From NCBI GenBank assembly GCA_965279295.1, contig CBDIHQ010000017.1: 64,000 nucleotides of DNA; one strand, given 5' to 3'. Position 1 is the stretch's first letter. Every line of letters begins with the position of its first letter. The translations under genes and the position numbers were made by a program. The DNA comes from Aquabacter sp965279295 (lineage in GTDB: Bacteria > Pseudomonadota > Alphaproteobacteria > Rhizobiales > Xanthobacteraceae). Below are positions 52,251 through 61,410 of this stretch, one piece after another. Below the pieces are notes generated by a model. That model did no database searches. It was not told the DNA's origin and saw nothing but the letters and a program-made list of their open reading frames with translations.

Positions 52251-53078
52251 ATCGCCTTCCGTCAGGCCCTTGACGAACCAATGCTGCATGGCGAGCACCA
52301 CCAGGACCGGCGGGATCATGGCCAGCATGGCGGTGGCCATTACCCGGTTCCAATAGGTGTTTCCCTCGGTGCCGATCATCTTGACGATGCCCACCGTGAT
52401 GGTGTCGAGGCCGGGATCGGTCGCCACCAGCAGGGGCCAGAGATACTGGTTCCAGCCATAGACGAAGAGGATGACGAACAGCGCGGCGATGTTGGCGGCG
52501 GACGTGGGGATGAGAATATCCCTAAGGAACCGCCAGGGACCCGCGCCATCCATGCGCGCCGCCTCCATCAGTTCGTCCGGCACCGCGAGGAAGGTCTGGC
52601 GGAACAGCAGGGTGGCGGTGGCGGAGGCCACCAGTGGCACCACCAGGCCGCCGAACGTGTTGATCATGCCGAAGTTCGCCACCACCTCGAAGGTGGGGAT
52701 GATGCGTACCTCCACCGGCAGCATCAGGGTGGCAAAGATGGTCCAGAAGCACAGCATGCGCAGCGGGAAGCGGAAGAACGCCACGGCATAGGCGGACAGG
52801 ATCGAGACCATGATCTTGCCGAGCGCGATGGCGAGCGACATGGCGAACGACAGGGCGAGCATGCGCCACACCGCCCCATTCTGCGCGCCCTCGCCGGTGC
52901 CGGCCAGCACCTGGGGATAGATGGAGAGGCCGGACAGGCGCGGGATCAGGCTGAGTTCCCCGCGATTGATCGCGCCCACCTCCTGGGTGGAGGCGGCGAA
53001 CACCAGCCACACCGGCAGCACGAACAGCGCGCAGCCGAGCATCAGCACCCCATGGGTCAAGAGGCGGCCGGGGTTCAC
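52245..53078 (-). CDS. ugpE: ABC transporter permease (UgpE-like)
   Basis: 277 residues from GTG 53078, which overlaps the stop of ugpA (GTGA). Six predicted membrane segments; EAA loop MEAARMDGAGPWRFLRDILIP. Pairs with UgpA in a carbohydrate/glycerol-3-phosphate-type importer. The ORF extends upstream out of family; GTG is chosen on overlap and length. Confidence 0.88.
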   Translation of the reverse strand: MNPGRLLTHGVLMLGCALFVLPVWLVFAASTQEVGAINRGELSLIPRLSGLSIYPQVLAGTGEGAQNGAVWRMLALSFAMSLAIALGKIMVSILSAYAVAFFRFPLRMLCFWTIFATLMLPVEVRIIPTFEVVANFGMINTFGGLVVPLVASATATLLFRQTFLAVPDELMEAARMDGAGPWRFLRDILIPTSAANIAALFVILFVYGWNQYLWPLLVATDPGLDTITVGIVKMIGTEGNTYWNRVMATAMLAMIPPVLVVLAMQHWFVKGLTEGDK

Positions 53079-53962
53079 GCGGTCTCCCCCCGGCCGCGCA
53101 GGAACCGGAACTGGAGGCTGGTCAGCACGATGACGCCGAGCATCAGCACCACCGACTGGGCGGCGGAGGAGCCGAGGTCGAGATTGACCACGCCGTCGCG
53201 ATACACCTTCACCATCAGGGTCTGGGTCGCCTGTCCCGGTCCGCCCCGCGTCAGCGCCTCGATGGTGCCGAAGGTCTCGAACGCGGAATAGGCAATGTTC
53301 ACCGTGAGCAGGAAGGCGGTGGTGGGGGCGAGCAGCGGGAACAGGATGGTGGTGAAGCGCCGCAGCGGCCCGGCGCCGTCGATCCGCGCCGCCTCCACCA
53401 CCGCGCGGGGGATCGACTGGAGCCCGGCGAGGAAGAAGATGAAATTGTAGCTCACCTGTTTCCAGGCGGAGGCGAGGATCACCGCCACCATCGCCTGCGT
53501 CCCGTTCAGCCGGTAATCCCAGGCGATGCCGAGGCGCGCGAGGCCGGCGGACAGCCAGCCGATCTGCGGATGCAGCAGCAAAATCCACACCACCGCCGCC
53601 ACGGCCGGGGCCACCGCATAGGGCCAGATCAGCAGGGTGCGGTAGATGGCGCGGCCACGGATCTGCGTGTCGGCGCACACCGCCAGCAGCAGCGCCACCG
53701 CCATGGAGATGAAGCTGACCGCCGCGCAGAACACGACCGTGCGGCCGATGGTGGCGAGATAGAGCGGGTCGGTGAACAGGTCGGTGAAATTCTCGATGCC
53801 GACGAACCGCACCGACAGGCCGAACGGGTCGCCCCGCGTCAGGCTGGCATAGAGCGCACCGGCCGCCGGCCAGAGGAAGAAGAAAAAAGTCAGCAGCAAT
53901 TGCGGTGCCACCAGCAGCACCGGGAGCCGCACGCCCGCAAAGGTGGTCCGCCGCTCGCTCAT
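53075..53962 (-). CDS. ugpA: ABC transporter permease (UgpA-like)
   Basis: 295 residues from ATG 53962 (MSERRTTFAGVRLPVLLVAPQLLL). Six membrane segments and the EAA loop VEAARIDGAGPLRRFTTILFP. The long ORF reaching 54301 runs into the receptor gene and is rejected. Operon order ugpBAEC. Confidence 0.9.
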   Translation of the reverse strand: MSERRTTFAGVRLPVLLVAPQLLLTFFFFLWPAAGALYASLTRGDPFGLSVRFVGIENFTDLFTDPLYLATIGRTVVFCAAVSFISMAVALLLAVCADTQIRGRAIYRTLLIWPYAVAPAVAAVVWILLLHPQIGWLSAGLARLGIAWDYRLNGTQAMVAVILASAWKQVSYNFIFFLAGLQSIPRAVVEAARIDGAGPLRRFTTILFPLLAPTTAFLLTVNIAYSAFETFGTIEALTRGGPGQATQTLMVKVYRDGVVNLDLGSSAAQSVVLMLGVIVLTSLQFRFLRGRGETA

Positions 53963-54020
53963 TCCATCCCGTGCAGGTTCTACCCCGTGCAGGTTCCAGC
54001 CCGGGCCGGTCGCCCGCGCG

Positions 54021-55364
54021 TCAGCTGCGCATCGACCTCTCGAATTCCCGCAAGACCTTGTTGCCGCGCGCGACCGCGGAATCAAGGGCCGCCTGCGCAT
54101 TCTGCCGGCCCTGGAGCGCGGCCTCGAACTCTTCCTCGATGATGTTGCGGATTTCCGGCAGGCGGCCGAGCCGCAGCCCCTTGGAATTTTCGGTGACGGT
54201 GCCGCGATTGAGCTGCTGGATGGCGATGTCCGCCCCCGGATTGCGGGAATAATAGCCCTGGGCGAGCGAGACGCCGGCCCCCGCCAGGGTGACGGGCACA
54301 TAGCCGGTCGCCTGCGACCACTTGGCGTCGTTCTCCGGCTGGGCGATGAATTTGAGGAAGGCGGCCACCGCCTTGTATTCCGCGACCGGGCGGCTCGGCG
54401 CCGTCATCGCCCACAGGCTGGCGCCGCCGATGATGGAATTGTTGGGGGTCGTCTTCACCTCGGGGTCAAAGGGCAGCAGCGCTGCCGAGAAGCGGAACCG
54501 CGCGTCGCGCACGAAGGCCGAGCGGGAACCGGAGGAGTTGAACGACATGGCGGTCTCCCCCGCCGGGAAAATCTGGTCGCCGCTGGCACCGCGCCCGCCA
54601 TAGGTGAAGGTGCCGTCCTTGGCCATGTCGAGCAGCCGCTGCATCTGCTTCACATAGGGCGCGGTGTTGAACACCAGGTCCGCATCGAGGCCCTCGAAAC
54701 CGTTGGCCTTGGTGGCATAGGGCAGATTGTGGATCGCGCCGTAGCATTCCATCATCACCCAGGTGGGCCAGGCGGTGGTCATCGGCACCTTCGCCGCGCC
54801 CTTGGCCTTGATGGTTTTTGCCGCGCTCACGACCTCCTGCCAGGTTGCCGGCGCCCGCTCCGGGTCGAGCCCGGCCTTTTCAAAGATGTCCTTGTTGATC
54901 CACAGCACCGGGGTGGACGAGTTGAACGGCATCGACGCCATGCGCCCGTCGGGCAGGCTGTAATAGCCGCGCACCGCCGCCATGTAGGAATTGGGATCGA
55001 TGGATAGGCCGGTGTCCTGGCTGAGCTGCCAAGTCTGCTTCACCGCCGCGCCGGCCCCGAGCATCGAGCCCGTGCCAACCTCGAACACCTGAACCAGATT
55101 GGGCGCCTTCCCGGCGCGGAACGCGGCGACCGCCGCCGTCATGGTCTCGGAATAGGAACCCTTGAACACCGGCTCGACAGAAAATTCGCCCTGCGATGCG
55201 GAGAAGGCGTCGCAGACCTTCTTCACCTCGTCGCCGAGCGGGCCGGCCATGGCGTGCCAGAACGTGAAATTGGTGCGGGCCTGGGCTGGAACCGGCGAGA
55301 CCCCGAAAGCCGAGAGGGCGCCCATGGCTGCGGCCCCGGCAAGTAGATGGCGGCGGTTCATCAT
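54021..55364 (-). CDS. ugpB: ABC transporter substrate-binding protein (UgpB-like)
   Basis: 447 residues. Signal peptide with twin-arginine-like start (MMNRRHLLAGAAAMGALSAFG), then NFTFWHAMAGPLGDEVKKVCDAF and SGSRSAFVRDARFRFSAALLPF, typical of family 1 receptors for glycerol-3-phosphate or its diesters. First gene of the operon. Gene names ugpBAEC follow family similarity; another organophosphate or sugar ligand is possible. GAGGAG lies upstream of the start. Confidence 0.9.
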   Translation of the reverse strand: MMNRRHLLAGAAAMGALSAFGVSPVPAQARTNFTFWHAMAGPLGDEVKKVCDAFSASQGEFSVEPVFKGSYSETMTAAVAAFRAGKAPNLVQVFEVGTGSMLGAGAAVKQTWQLSQDTGLSIDPNSYMAAVRGYYSLPDGRMASMPFNSSTPVLWINKDIFEKAGLDPERAPATWQEVVSAAKTIKAKGAAKVPMTTAWPTWVMMECYGAIHNLPYATKANGFEGLDADLVFNTAPYVKQMQRLLDMAKDGTFTYGGRGASGDQIFPAGETAMSFNSSGSRSAFVRDARFRFSAALLPFDPEVKTTPNNSIIGGASLWAMTAPSRPVAEYKAVAAFLKFIAQPENDAKWSQATGYVPVTLAGAGVSLAQGYYSRNPGADIAIQQLNRGTVTENSKGLRLGRLPEIRNIIEEEFEAALQGRQNAQAALDSAVARGNKVLREFERSMRS

Positions 55365-55632
55365 GGCTCCTCGGATCCCAGCCGGCCGTGTCTCAGGATA
55401 GGCCGGCGGCGGCTCGCTCTCCCCAGGAATGCTACATAAACATAACAGGCAGATGAACGTGCGCCGTACACTTTGTATCTAAGCCATTGCAATAAGACAA
55501 TTTCTCGGTGCCCCTCTCTGTATTTTCCTCCGTCCTTGAGGAGAAGGGCAGGGTGGGGCACATCTCTCCGTTTGGTGAAGAGTGGGTGATCCTGGCGGCA
55601 CCACACCCTCGCCCGAGGCCAAACAGCACTTC

Positions 55633-57339
55633 TCAGCGTAGCCGGCAAACATCCATGCGGTTGCGGCCATTATTCTTGGCGCGATACAGGGCTTCGTCGG
55701 CAACCCGGATCATTTCCGTCATGCTGAAGCCCTCGGTTGCCTCCGTACTGCACACGCCGATACTGACCGTGATGGGCGCCAAGGCGGGATGGATTGCTCC
55801 CCACGGCTCCTGCTCCATGGCGGCGAGAATCTTCTCGGCGATGGCGGCGGCGCCGGTTTCCGGTGTATTGGGCAGCAGCACCGCGAATTCTTCGCCGCCA
55901 TAGCGTGCCACCAGATCGCCGGGGCGGTGCACGCTGAGCTGGATCAGGCGCGCGACACGGCGCAGGCACGCATCGCCCACCACATGCCCGTGCCCATCGT
56001 TTACGGACTTGAAATGGTCGACGTCGATCAGCAGCAAGGCGACCGGATGTTTTTCACGCCCCGCCCGCCGCCATTCCTGTTCGAACACCGTGTCGAAACG
56101 GCGCCGGTTGGCGAGGCTGGTGAGGCCGTCGGTGGCCGCGATGGAGGAGAGTTCATCGTGGGCGAGCTTCAGGGCGGTTTCTGCGAGCACGCGCTCGGTG
56201 GCATCGCGGAAGCTGCAGACGAAGGCGATGGCCCGGTCATCGTTCGAGACCGTTGGCAGGGCGCCCACTGACGCCTCCATCCAGACCCAGCCGCCGGACG
56301 CGTTGCGGACCCGGCAGGTGAAGTTGGCATGCCGTCGTCCCGGCCGGCCCCCGTCCGGTCCCAGCAGCGAGAACACCCCCTTGTCGTTCTCGTGGATCAT
56401 GCTTGCGAGCAATGACCCGACCATCTGTTCGTTCGACCAGCCGAGCACCCGATGCGCCGCGGGGGAGAGGAAATAGATCCGCAGGTCCGCACCGAGCGCG
56501 ATGATGACGTCGTTGGAATTCTCGGCCAGCAGGCGGTAGCGATATTCCTCCTCGCGCGCGCGCCGTTCGGCGGCAAGCATGTCATGCTGCTGGCGCTTGA
56601 GTATGGTGATGTCGGAGTGGCTGAAATAGCTGATGCCGTTTTCCATGCGCCGCGCGATCACCCGGCGCCACTGGTCGCCCGGCAATTCGATCTCGAACGG
56701 CGCGCCGGCAAAACGCATGCTCTCTTGCAAGTGCAGACCCTGAGTGGCGTTTTTCGGCCGGCCGGCGGAAACCCAGGCGTCGCTCACGACGTCCGATAGC
56801 GTGGCGCCAATGACCGAGGTTCCGGGCCGGACATTGTAGAGAACGTGGAATTCCTTGTTGACCGCGATGATCTTGTCATGCTGGTCCAGCACCATGGCGC
56901 CGTCGGCGATCAGGTCCAGTAGGTCGATGGGAAAGGTCTTCCACGCTGGCGCCGCTTCGGCGCCGGTTGGGTCCACCGCCAGATCCTGCCACAGGCGGAT
57001 ACGCCCGCCGTCTGCGGTGGGGAGCGAGGCAACGCGCAGGCGCCGACCGCGATGGCTGAACACGAACGGCCGGGTCTGGTTGCGGTGACGGTCGATGCCC
57101 TCATCGATGAAATGATCGATGCTCTGCTTCTCGTCGTCCGTCAGGCGGTCGTTGTAGAAGCGGCGGAGGTTGTCGCGATAGGGTTCGCCGGCATGGACGT
57201 GGCCGTCATGCTCGGGAAAAAAGCGCAAAAAGGCGCTGTTCCAGAGGACGGCACATTCCTCTGAATCAAACAGGCATACAGCGATGTCGATGGAATCCAG
57301 GATGCGCGCGAAAAACGCATACTGGCTTATATCCGGCAC
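55633..57339 (-). CDS. PAS-domain diguanylate cyclase
   Basis: 568 residues from GTG 57339 (GGGGGAC upstream). Three PAS-like regions (about 10-125, 140-255, 270-395) precede a GGDEF domain with GGEEF at 481-485. The RxxD inhibitory site is present five residues before it (RPGD). Makes cyclic di-GMP and is probably product-inhibited. No membrane segments. The operator-like palindrome at 57440-57451 lies 101 bases upstream. Confidence 0.9.
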   Translation of the reverse strand: MPDISQYAFFARILDSIDIAVCLFDSEECAVLWNSAFLRFFPEHDGHVHAGEPYRDNLRRFYNDRLTDDEKQSIDHFIDEGIDRHRNQTRPFVFSHRGRRLRVASLPTADGGRIRLWQDLAVDPTGAEAAPAWKTFPIDLLDLIADGAMVLDQHDKIIAVNKEFHVLYNVRPGTSVIGATLSDVVSDAWVSAGRPKNATQGLHLQESMRFAGAPFEIELPGDQWRRVIARRMENGISYFSHSDITILKRQQHDMLAAERRAREEEYRYRLLAENSNDVIIALGADLRIYFLSPAAHRVLGWSNEQMVGSLLASMIHENDKGVFSLLGPDGGRPGRRHANFTCRVRNASGGWVWMEASVGALPTVSNDDRAIAFVCSFRDATERVLAETALKLAHDELSSIAATDGLTSLANRRRFDTVFEQEWRRAGREKHPVALLLIDVDHFKSVNDGHGHVVGDACLRRVARLIQLSVHRPGDLVARYGGEEFAVLLPNTPETGAAAIAEKILAAMEQEPWGAIHPALAPITVSIGVCSTEATEGFSMTEMIRVADEALYRAKNNGRNRMDVCRLR

Positions 57340-57439
57340 GTCCCCCGCATCTCCCTTTTGGAGGCCTTACAGAGACCTCTCCTTGGGCAAAATCAAGGAA
57401 AATCACCGATATCGGGAGCAAACGGCCAAAACGTTTTCA

Positions 57440-57451
57440 TTTGTATACAAA
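57440..57451. promoter_or_regulatory. palindrome TTTGTATACAAA, GntR/FadR-type operator candidate
   Basis: Perfect 12-bp palindrome that contains TTGT-AT-ACAA, agreeing with the TNGT-N(0-3)-ACNA consensus of FadR-type GntR regulators. It lies between the start of the GGDEF gene and the 3' end of a FadR-type gntR gene. Confidence 0.55.
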
Positions 57452-57491
57452 GGTTGCTTGATACCACAAATCGGATCACCCATCGAATGCT

Positions 57492-58235
57492 CTAAATCTT
57501 GGCGTGATTCTCGAACCAGGAGACGACGAATTCTCCCTTCTCAAGCATATATTCAACCATAGCGCGTCGTGCTTTGGAGGCATCGCGTTTTTCGAGAGCA
57601 TTCAGGATTGCGTCATGTCGGCGAATGCTGAGATCGATGCGGGTTTCATCCATCTCAGCCAAGAATGTTGTGATCACCGCGCGCGTGGAACCAGAGCGAA
57701 ACTCGGCGAGAATACGCTCAAGGTTCCGGTTGTTTGATGCACTGGCGATGATCGCGTGAAATTCCGCGTTCATCGCTGCCCAGGCGCCCGCGTCCTTTGC
57801 GGGGCGCCGCGAGCGGGTCGTGCCGGGCTTGGTGCTGCCGCTCTTTGACGGGCCGCTTTTGGACGCCCGCGCGGCCACGGCAGCGGCAGCGCGCTCATGG
57901 GTCGCGCGCAGCTGGGCCAGATCACGGTCAGTGATCCAGCGGGCGGCGAGAGAGGCCGCAAGCCCCTCCATCTCCGCTCGGATCAGATACATCTCGGCAA
58001 TGTCGCGGGAAGAGGGGCCGCTGACCACGGCGCTGCGGCCTTGCTCCTGGGTGACCAATCCCTGTGCCTCAAGGCGGGACAGGGCCTCGCGGATCGGCGT
58101 GCGGCTGATCGCGAACGCCTGCGCAAGTTCTTCCTGCTTCAGGCGTTTTCCTGGCGGATAGGCGCCGGAGACGATGTTCTGCCGGATCTTGTCGGCGATC
58201 TCTTCAATCAGTTTGGTCGAACGACCCGTGGCCAT
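57492..58235 (-). CDS. GntR family regulator (FadR subfamily, FCD domain)
   Basis: 247 residues from ATG 58235. HTH at about 15-75 (GKRLKQEELAQAFAISRTPIREALSRLEAQGLV) then FCD (from about 85: MYLIRAEMEGLAASLAARWI; metal/ligand histidine in AEFHAIIASASNN). An unusual Ser/Lys/Pro-rich insert (ASKSGPSKSGSTKPGTTRSRR) lies between helices of the FCD domain at about 123-145. A 267-base gap upstream (58236-58502) holds no gene. Likely regulates the diguanylate cyclase downstream of it via the palindrome at 57440. Confidence 0.85.
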   Translation of the reverse strand: MATGRSTKLIEEIADKIRQNIVSGAYPPGKRLKQEELAQAFAISRTPIREALSRLEAQGLVTQEQGRSAVVSGPSSRDIAEMYLIRAEMEGLAASLAARWITDRDLAQLRATHERAAAAVAARASKSGPSKSGSTKPGTTRSRRPAKDAGAWAAMNAEFHAIIASASNNRNLERILAEFRSGSTRAVITTFLAEMDETRIDLSIRRHDAILNALEKRDASKARRAMVEYMLEKGEFVVSWFENHAKI

Positions 58236-58502
58236 CGCCTGACACCGCAAAGTTAGCGGCCACGTACGCGGCTGGGACCCCGGAAGCAAATCGCGTCCGG
58301 TGGGGCCTGGCCTGGTGCGCCGCGCCCCGAAACGGAGGCGGCTGGTTTGGCTGGCTGACCCGTGTTCGCAGCGGTGCAAATGGCAAAAAGAAAACAACGA
58401 CCCTACGATCATACCGAGCGGCGGGCTTCATAATCAAGGCCCCCACACGCATCGCGCGAAGCGGTCGGTAAACTTCTCGGGAGAAAAAGCAGGTGGCGGG
58501 TC

Positions 58503-59507
58503 TCAGACCACGCCGGCGCGGAGCAGGTCGTGAATGTGGAGGATACCCAGGGGCTTGCCGTCGTCGAGCACGAACAGTGAGGTGATCGAAGCCTCGTTCA
58601 GGACGGCCAGGGCCTCAAGGGCGAGTGCGTCGGGTGGAATGCCGCGGGGCGCGCGGGTCATGATCTCCCGCACCGGGCGGTCGACGAAGCCGTTCTGGAA
58701 GGCGCGGCGCAGGTCGCCGTCGGTGACGGCGCCCACCAGGCGGCCTTCCGCATCGGCGACGCCGGTGATGCCGAAGCCCTTCGAGGTCATTTCCACAATC
58801 GCCCGCGAGAGTGGAACGTCGTCGCCCACCAGCGGCATGCCGTCGCCGGAATGCATGAGGTCCGTGGCCTTGCGCAATTGCGCGCCCAGCTTGCCGCCGG
58901 GGTGGAAATCCTGGAACGAGCGCGCCGTGAACCCGCTCATGGACAAGAGCGTGACCGCCAGCGCATCGCCCAAAGCCATCTGCATGGTGGTGGAGGTGGT
59001 GGGCGCGAGCCCGTTGGGGCAGGCCTCCGGCATGGCGGGAAGCACCAGGGCGATGTCCGCCGCACTCGCCAGCGCCGCGTCCGCCTGGGCAGTCAGCGCG
59101 ATGAGAGGAATGCGGAACCGGCGGGTATAGGCGATGATGTTGGAGAGTTCGGCGGCTTCGCCGGACCAGGACAGAGCCAGCACCACGTCGTCGGCCGCGA
59201 TCATGCCGAGATCGCCATGGCTGGCTTCGCCCGCGTGGACGAAATGAGCCGGCGTTCCGGTGGAGGCGAGGGTCGAGGCGATCTTGCGTCCGACATGGCC
59301 GGATTTGCCGACGCCGGTGACGATCACGCGTCCCGCGCGGCCCTGGGCCGCCTGGATCGTGCGCACGGCGGCTTCGAGGCGCGCGCCGAGTTCCCCTTCA
59401 AGGGCTTCGCGCAGTGCGACCATGCCCTTGATCTCGGTGTCGAGCGCGGCGCGCGCGGCTTCGAGAACCTCGGGGCGGGACGGCGAGATTTTGGATGCCT
59501 GGGTCAT
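58503..59507 (-). CDS. kdsD: arabinose-5-phosphate isomerase (KdsD/KpsF family)
   Basis: 334 residues: an SIS domain (TGVGKSGHVGRKIASTLASTGTPAHFVHAGEASHGDLGMI, active His cluster) and two CBS domains (about 205-330: ATDLMHSGDGMPLV, VGAVTDGDLRRAF). Interconverts D-ribulose-5-phosphate and D-arabinose-5-phosphate, first step to Kdo. The start codon immediately follows the right arm of a 12-bp inverted repeat. Gene family certain; the gutQ/kpsF alternative is possible. Confidence 0.9.
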   Translation of the reverse strand: MTQASKISPSRPEVLEAARAALDTEIKGMVALREALEGELGARLEAAVRTIQAAQGRAGRVIVTGVGKSGHVGRKIASTLASTGTPAHFVHAGEASHGDLGMIAADDVVLALSWSGEAAELSNIIAYTRRFRIPLIALTAQADAALASAADIALVLPAMPEACPNGLAPTTSTTMQMALGDALAVTLLSMSGFTARSFQDFHPGGKLGAQLRKATDLMHSGDGMPLVGDDVPLSRAIVEMTSKGFGITGVADAEGRLVGAVTDGDLRRAFQNGFVDRPVREIMTRAPRGIPPDALALEALAVLNEASITSLFVLDDGKPLGILHIHDLLRAGVV

Positions 59508-59548
59508 CCGCCTTCAACTAGAGCAAGTTTCCTGAAAGTTGAAGGCGG
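59508..59548 (-). promoter_or_regulatory. 12-bp hairpin abutting the kdsD start codon
   Basis: CCGCCTTCAACT (59508-59519) and AGTTGAAGGCGG (59537-59548) are perfect complements with a 17-base loop. Read on the minus strand the second arm, AGTTGAAGGCGG, ends directly at ATG and contains the only AAGG Shine-Dalgarno-like stretch, so base pairing would hide the ribosome site. It also follows the upstream GGDEF gene, so it may double as a terminator. Confidence 0.55.
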
Positions 59549-59552
59549 AACC

Positions 59553-61250
59553 TCACGCGGCACGGTCGGTGATGCCGGCGAGGGCCACGCGGTTGCGCCC
59601 GCCCGTCTTGGCTTCATAGAGGGCAAAGTCGGCCCGCTCGATCACGGCGTCCACGTCCCGATCGCCGGTGCGGGCGATGGCCGCCCCGAAACTCACCGTG
59701 ATCTTGATGGCGTGCCCCTCGAACGTCACGGGCGCCTCGGCGATCGAGGCCCGGATGCGTTCGGCGAGCATCATCATGTCCTTCTCGTTGATGTCGAGAA
59801 GCAGGACCACGAACTCCTCGCCGCCGAACCGCGCCACTCGGTCCTGCTGGCGCAGGCCGGCGCTGATGCAGGCGCCGACGTACCGGATCACCGCATCGCC
59901 CGCCGGATGGCCGTAGGTGTCGTTGACCCGCTTGAAGTGATCGATATCGGCCATGAGGATGCCGAGGCTGTCGGTGCTGCGGGTTCCGCGCAGCGCGGTT
60001 TCCGCCACGCTGAGGAACGAGCGGCGGTTGAGCAGTCCGGTGAGCGGGTCGCTGTCGGCGATCTGGCGCAGGGCCGCGAGGTCTTCCTCATGCTGCTGAA
60101 GATGCTGGACAAAGCGCAACTCCACGCTGCCGAGACGCCGCATGAGCGCGCGCAGGGCGCCGGAAAGCTGCATCACCTCGACCGTGCCGCGAATGCGCGG
60201 GAGCATGTTGACCTGTGGGTTGCGCCCCACTTCGCCCGCCGCCAGCGTCAATGTGGAGAGCGGCTGAGAGATCCGCCGGGCGATCCAGATCGTCAGGACC
60301 ACGGTGAACAGCAGCACGATCGCGCCGACCCCGACGATGGTCGCGCCGATGCGGCTTGGAATCTCGAACGCCATGGCGGAGGTCTGCCGCGCCACCACGA
60401 TCCAGCCGAGACCGGGATAATCCTGCCCGCCGCCGGCGACCGCGAAGGCGGTGAGGTATTCCTCGCCCGGCCGCTTGTCCTCGAAGGCGCCGGATTTCTC
60501 GCGGTTCATCTCGGCAATGCGCGCGGCGGGAAAGGGCGGGGCGGCAAGCTTCGGGCCGAGCAGCATGGTGCCGTCGGTGGAAAGCACCCACACCTCTTTT
60601 TCGCTCTGCCCACCGAGCGCGCCCTGGCGCAGCTTCTCCGCCCACTCGAACGCAAGATGGGCGCCGAGCACGCCGAGCAGGCGCTTGTCCTTGGAATAGA
60701 CCGGAAATGCCACGTCGACGAACCGCGCCGGCTCACCGGAGGTCGGCGCTTCGAGCAGCCGCGCCAGCAGCACGGCCTCGTGAACGTCGCCGACGAACGG
60801 CCCCTTCAGGCCGCCCTGGAACCAGGGCCGGGCGGCAACCGAGGCGCCCTCCAGCATGCCGCGGGTTGCCGCCTCGACCCGCCCGTCGGGGAGGGCGAAG
60901 CCGATCCAGGCATAATAGGGCAGCGTCGCCTGAAGCTGGCTCAGCAGTGTTCGGATGGCATTGGGATCGCCCTCCCAGAACGGGCTCAGCGCCTCCATGC
61001 CGGCGAGCTGCTTCACGTCGTTGAAGCGCTCCGACATATCGCTGTCGAGCTGCCTGGCCAGCGTCCGCGCGGAACTGGTGGTGTCCGACTTGATGCGGCT
61101 GATCATTTCCTGGCGGCTGAGGCTCGCGGCGATCAGCGCCAGCGCCATGATGCCGGCCAGCGAGACCAGCGAGGTCACGATACTCATCTGCTGCGCGATC
61201 GACATGCGATCCTGAAGCCGATGAAGGCGCTCACGAATTCCGCTCAGCAA
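59553..61250 (-). CDS. membrane-bound diguanylate cyclase with extracytoplasmic sensor
   Basis: About 565 residues. TTG 61250 is chosen because GGAGG lies seven bases upstream; the frame opens further to 61292. N-terminal membrane helix (about 20-45, SIVTSLVSLAGIMALALIAASL), a large periplasmic sensor domain of the dCACHE type (about 45-285), a second membrane helix (GVGAIVLLFTVVLTIWIA), HAMP, and GGDEF with GGEEF at about 476-480 and RxxD (RQQD) upstream. Active, product-inhibited enzyme by motif. The sensed ligand is not known. Confidence 0.88.
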   Translation of the reverse strand: MLSGIRERLHRLQDRMSIAQQMSIVTSLVSLAGIMALALIAASLSRQEMISRIKSDTTSSARTLARQLDSDMSERFNDVKQLAGMEALSPFWEGDPNAIRTLLSQLQATLPYYAWIGFALPDGRVEAATRGMLEGASVAARPWFQGGLKGPFVGDVHEAVLLARLLEAPTSGEPARFVDVAFPVYSKDKRLLGVLGAHLAFEWAEKLRQGALGGQSEKEVWVLSTDGTMLLGPKLAAPPFPAARIAEMNREKSGAFEDKRPGEEYLTAFAVAGGGQDYPGLGWIVVARQTSAMAFEIPSRIGATIVGVGAIVLLFTVVLTIWIARRISQPLSTLTLAAGEVGRNPQVNMLPRIRGTVEVMQLSGALRALMRRLGSVELRFVQHLQQHEEDLAALRQIADSDPLTGLLNRRSFLSVAETALRGTRSTDSLGILMADIDHFKRVNDTYGHPAGDAVIRYVGACISAGLRQQDRVARFGGEEFVVLLLDINEKDMMMLAERIRASIAEAPVTFEGHAIKITVSFGAAIARTGDRDVDAVIERADFALYEAKTGGRNRVALAGITDRAA

Positions 61251-61368
61251 TGCAACGCCTCCGCTGCGAAGCGCACCGCTTCGTAAAGCCAAGTATTGGT
61301 CCCAACGGGGCTGTCATCAAGGGAAGAGAGCAGATGTGCCAACGCGTCGCGTTGAAAGGATATATCTT

Positions 61369-61383
61369 CTTATTGATAATAAG
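61369..61383. promoter_or_regulatory. dyad CTTATT-GAT-AATAAG, candidate MarR operator
   Basis: Perfect 6-bp arms, 3-base centre, ending 27 bases upstream of the MarR gene start at 61411, in the 160-base AT-richer gap divergent from the diguanylate cyclase. Confidence 0.5.
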
Positions 61384-61410
61384 GTTTGCATATAGTATTG
61401 CGATCCGATC

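Noticed and set aside
55420..55470. Pho box upstream of ugpB
   Set aside because: CTGTTAT-N4-ATGTAGC on the minus strand is only a weak match to the CTGTCAT repeat; phosphate control is not supported by sequence alone.
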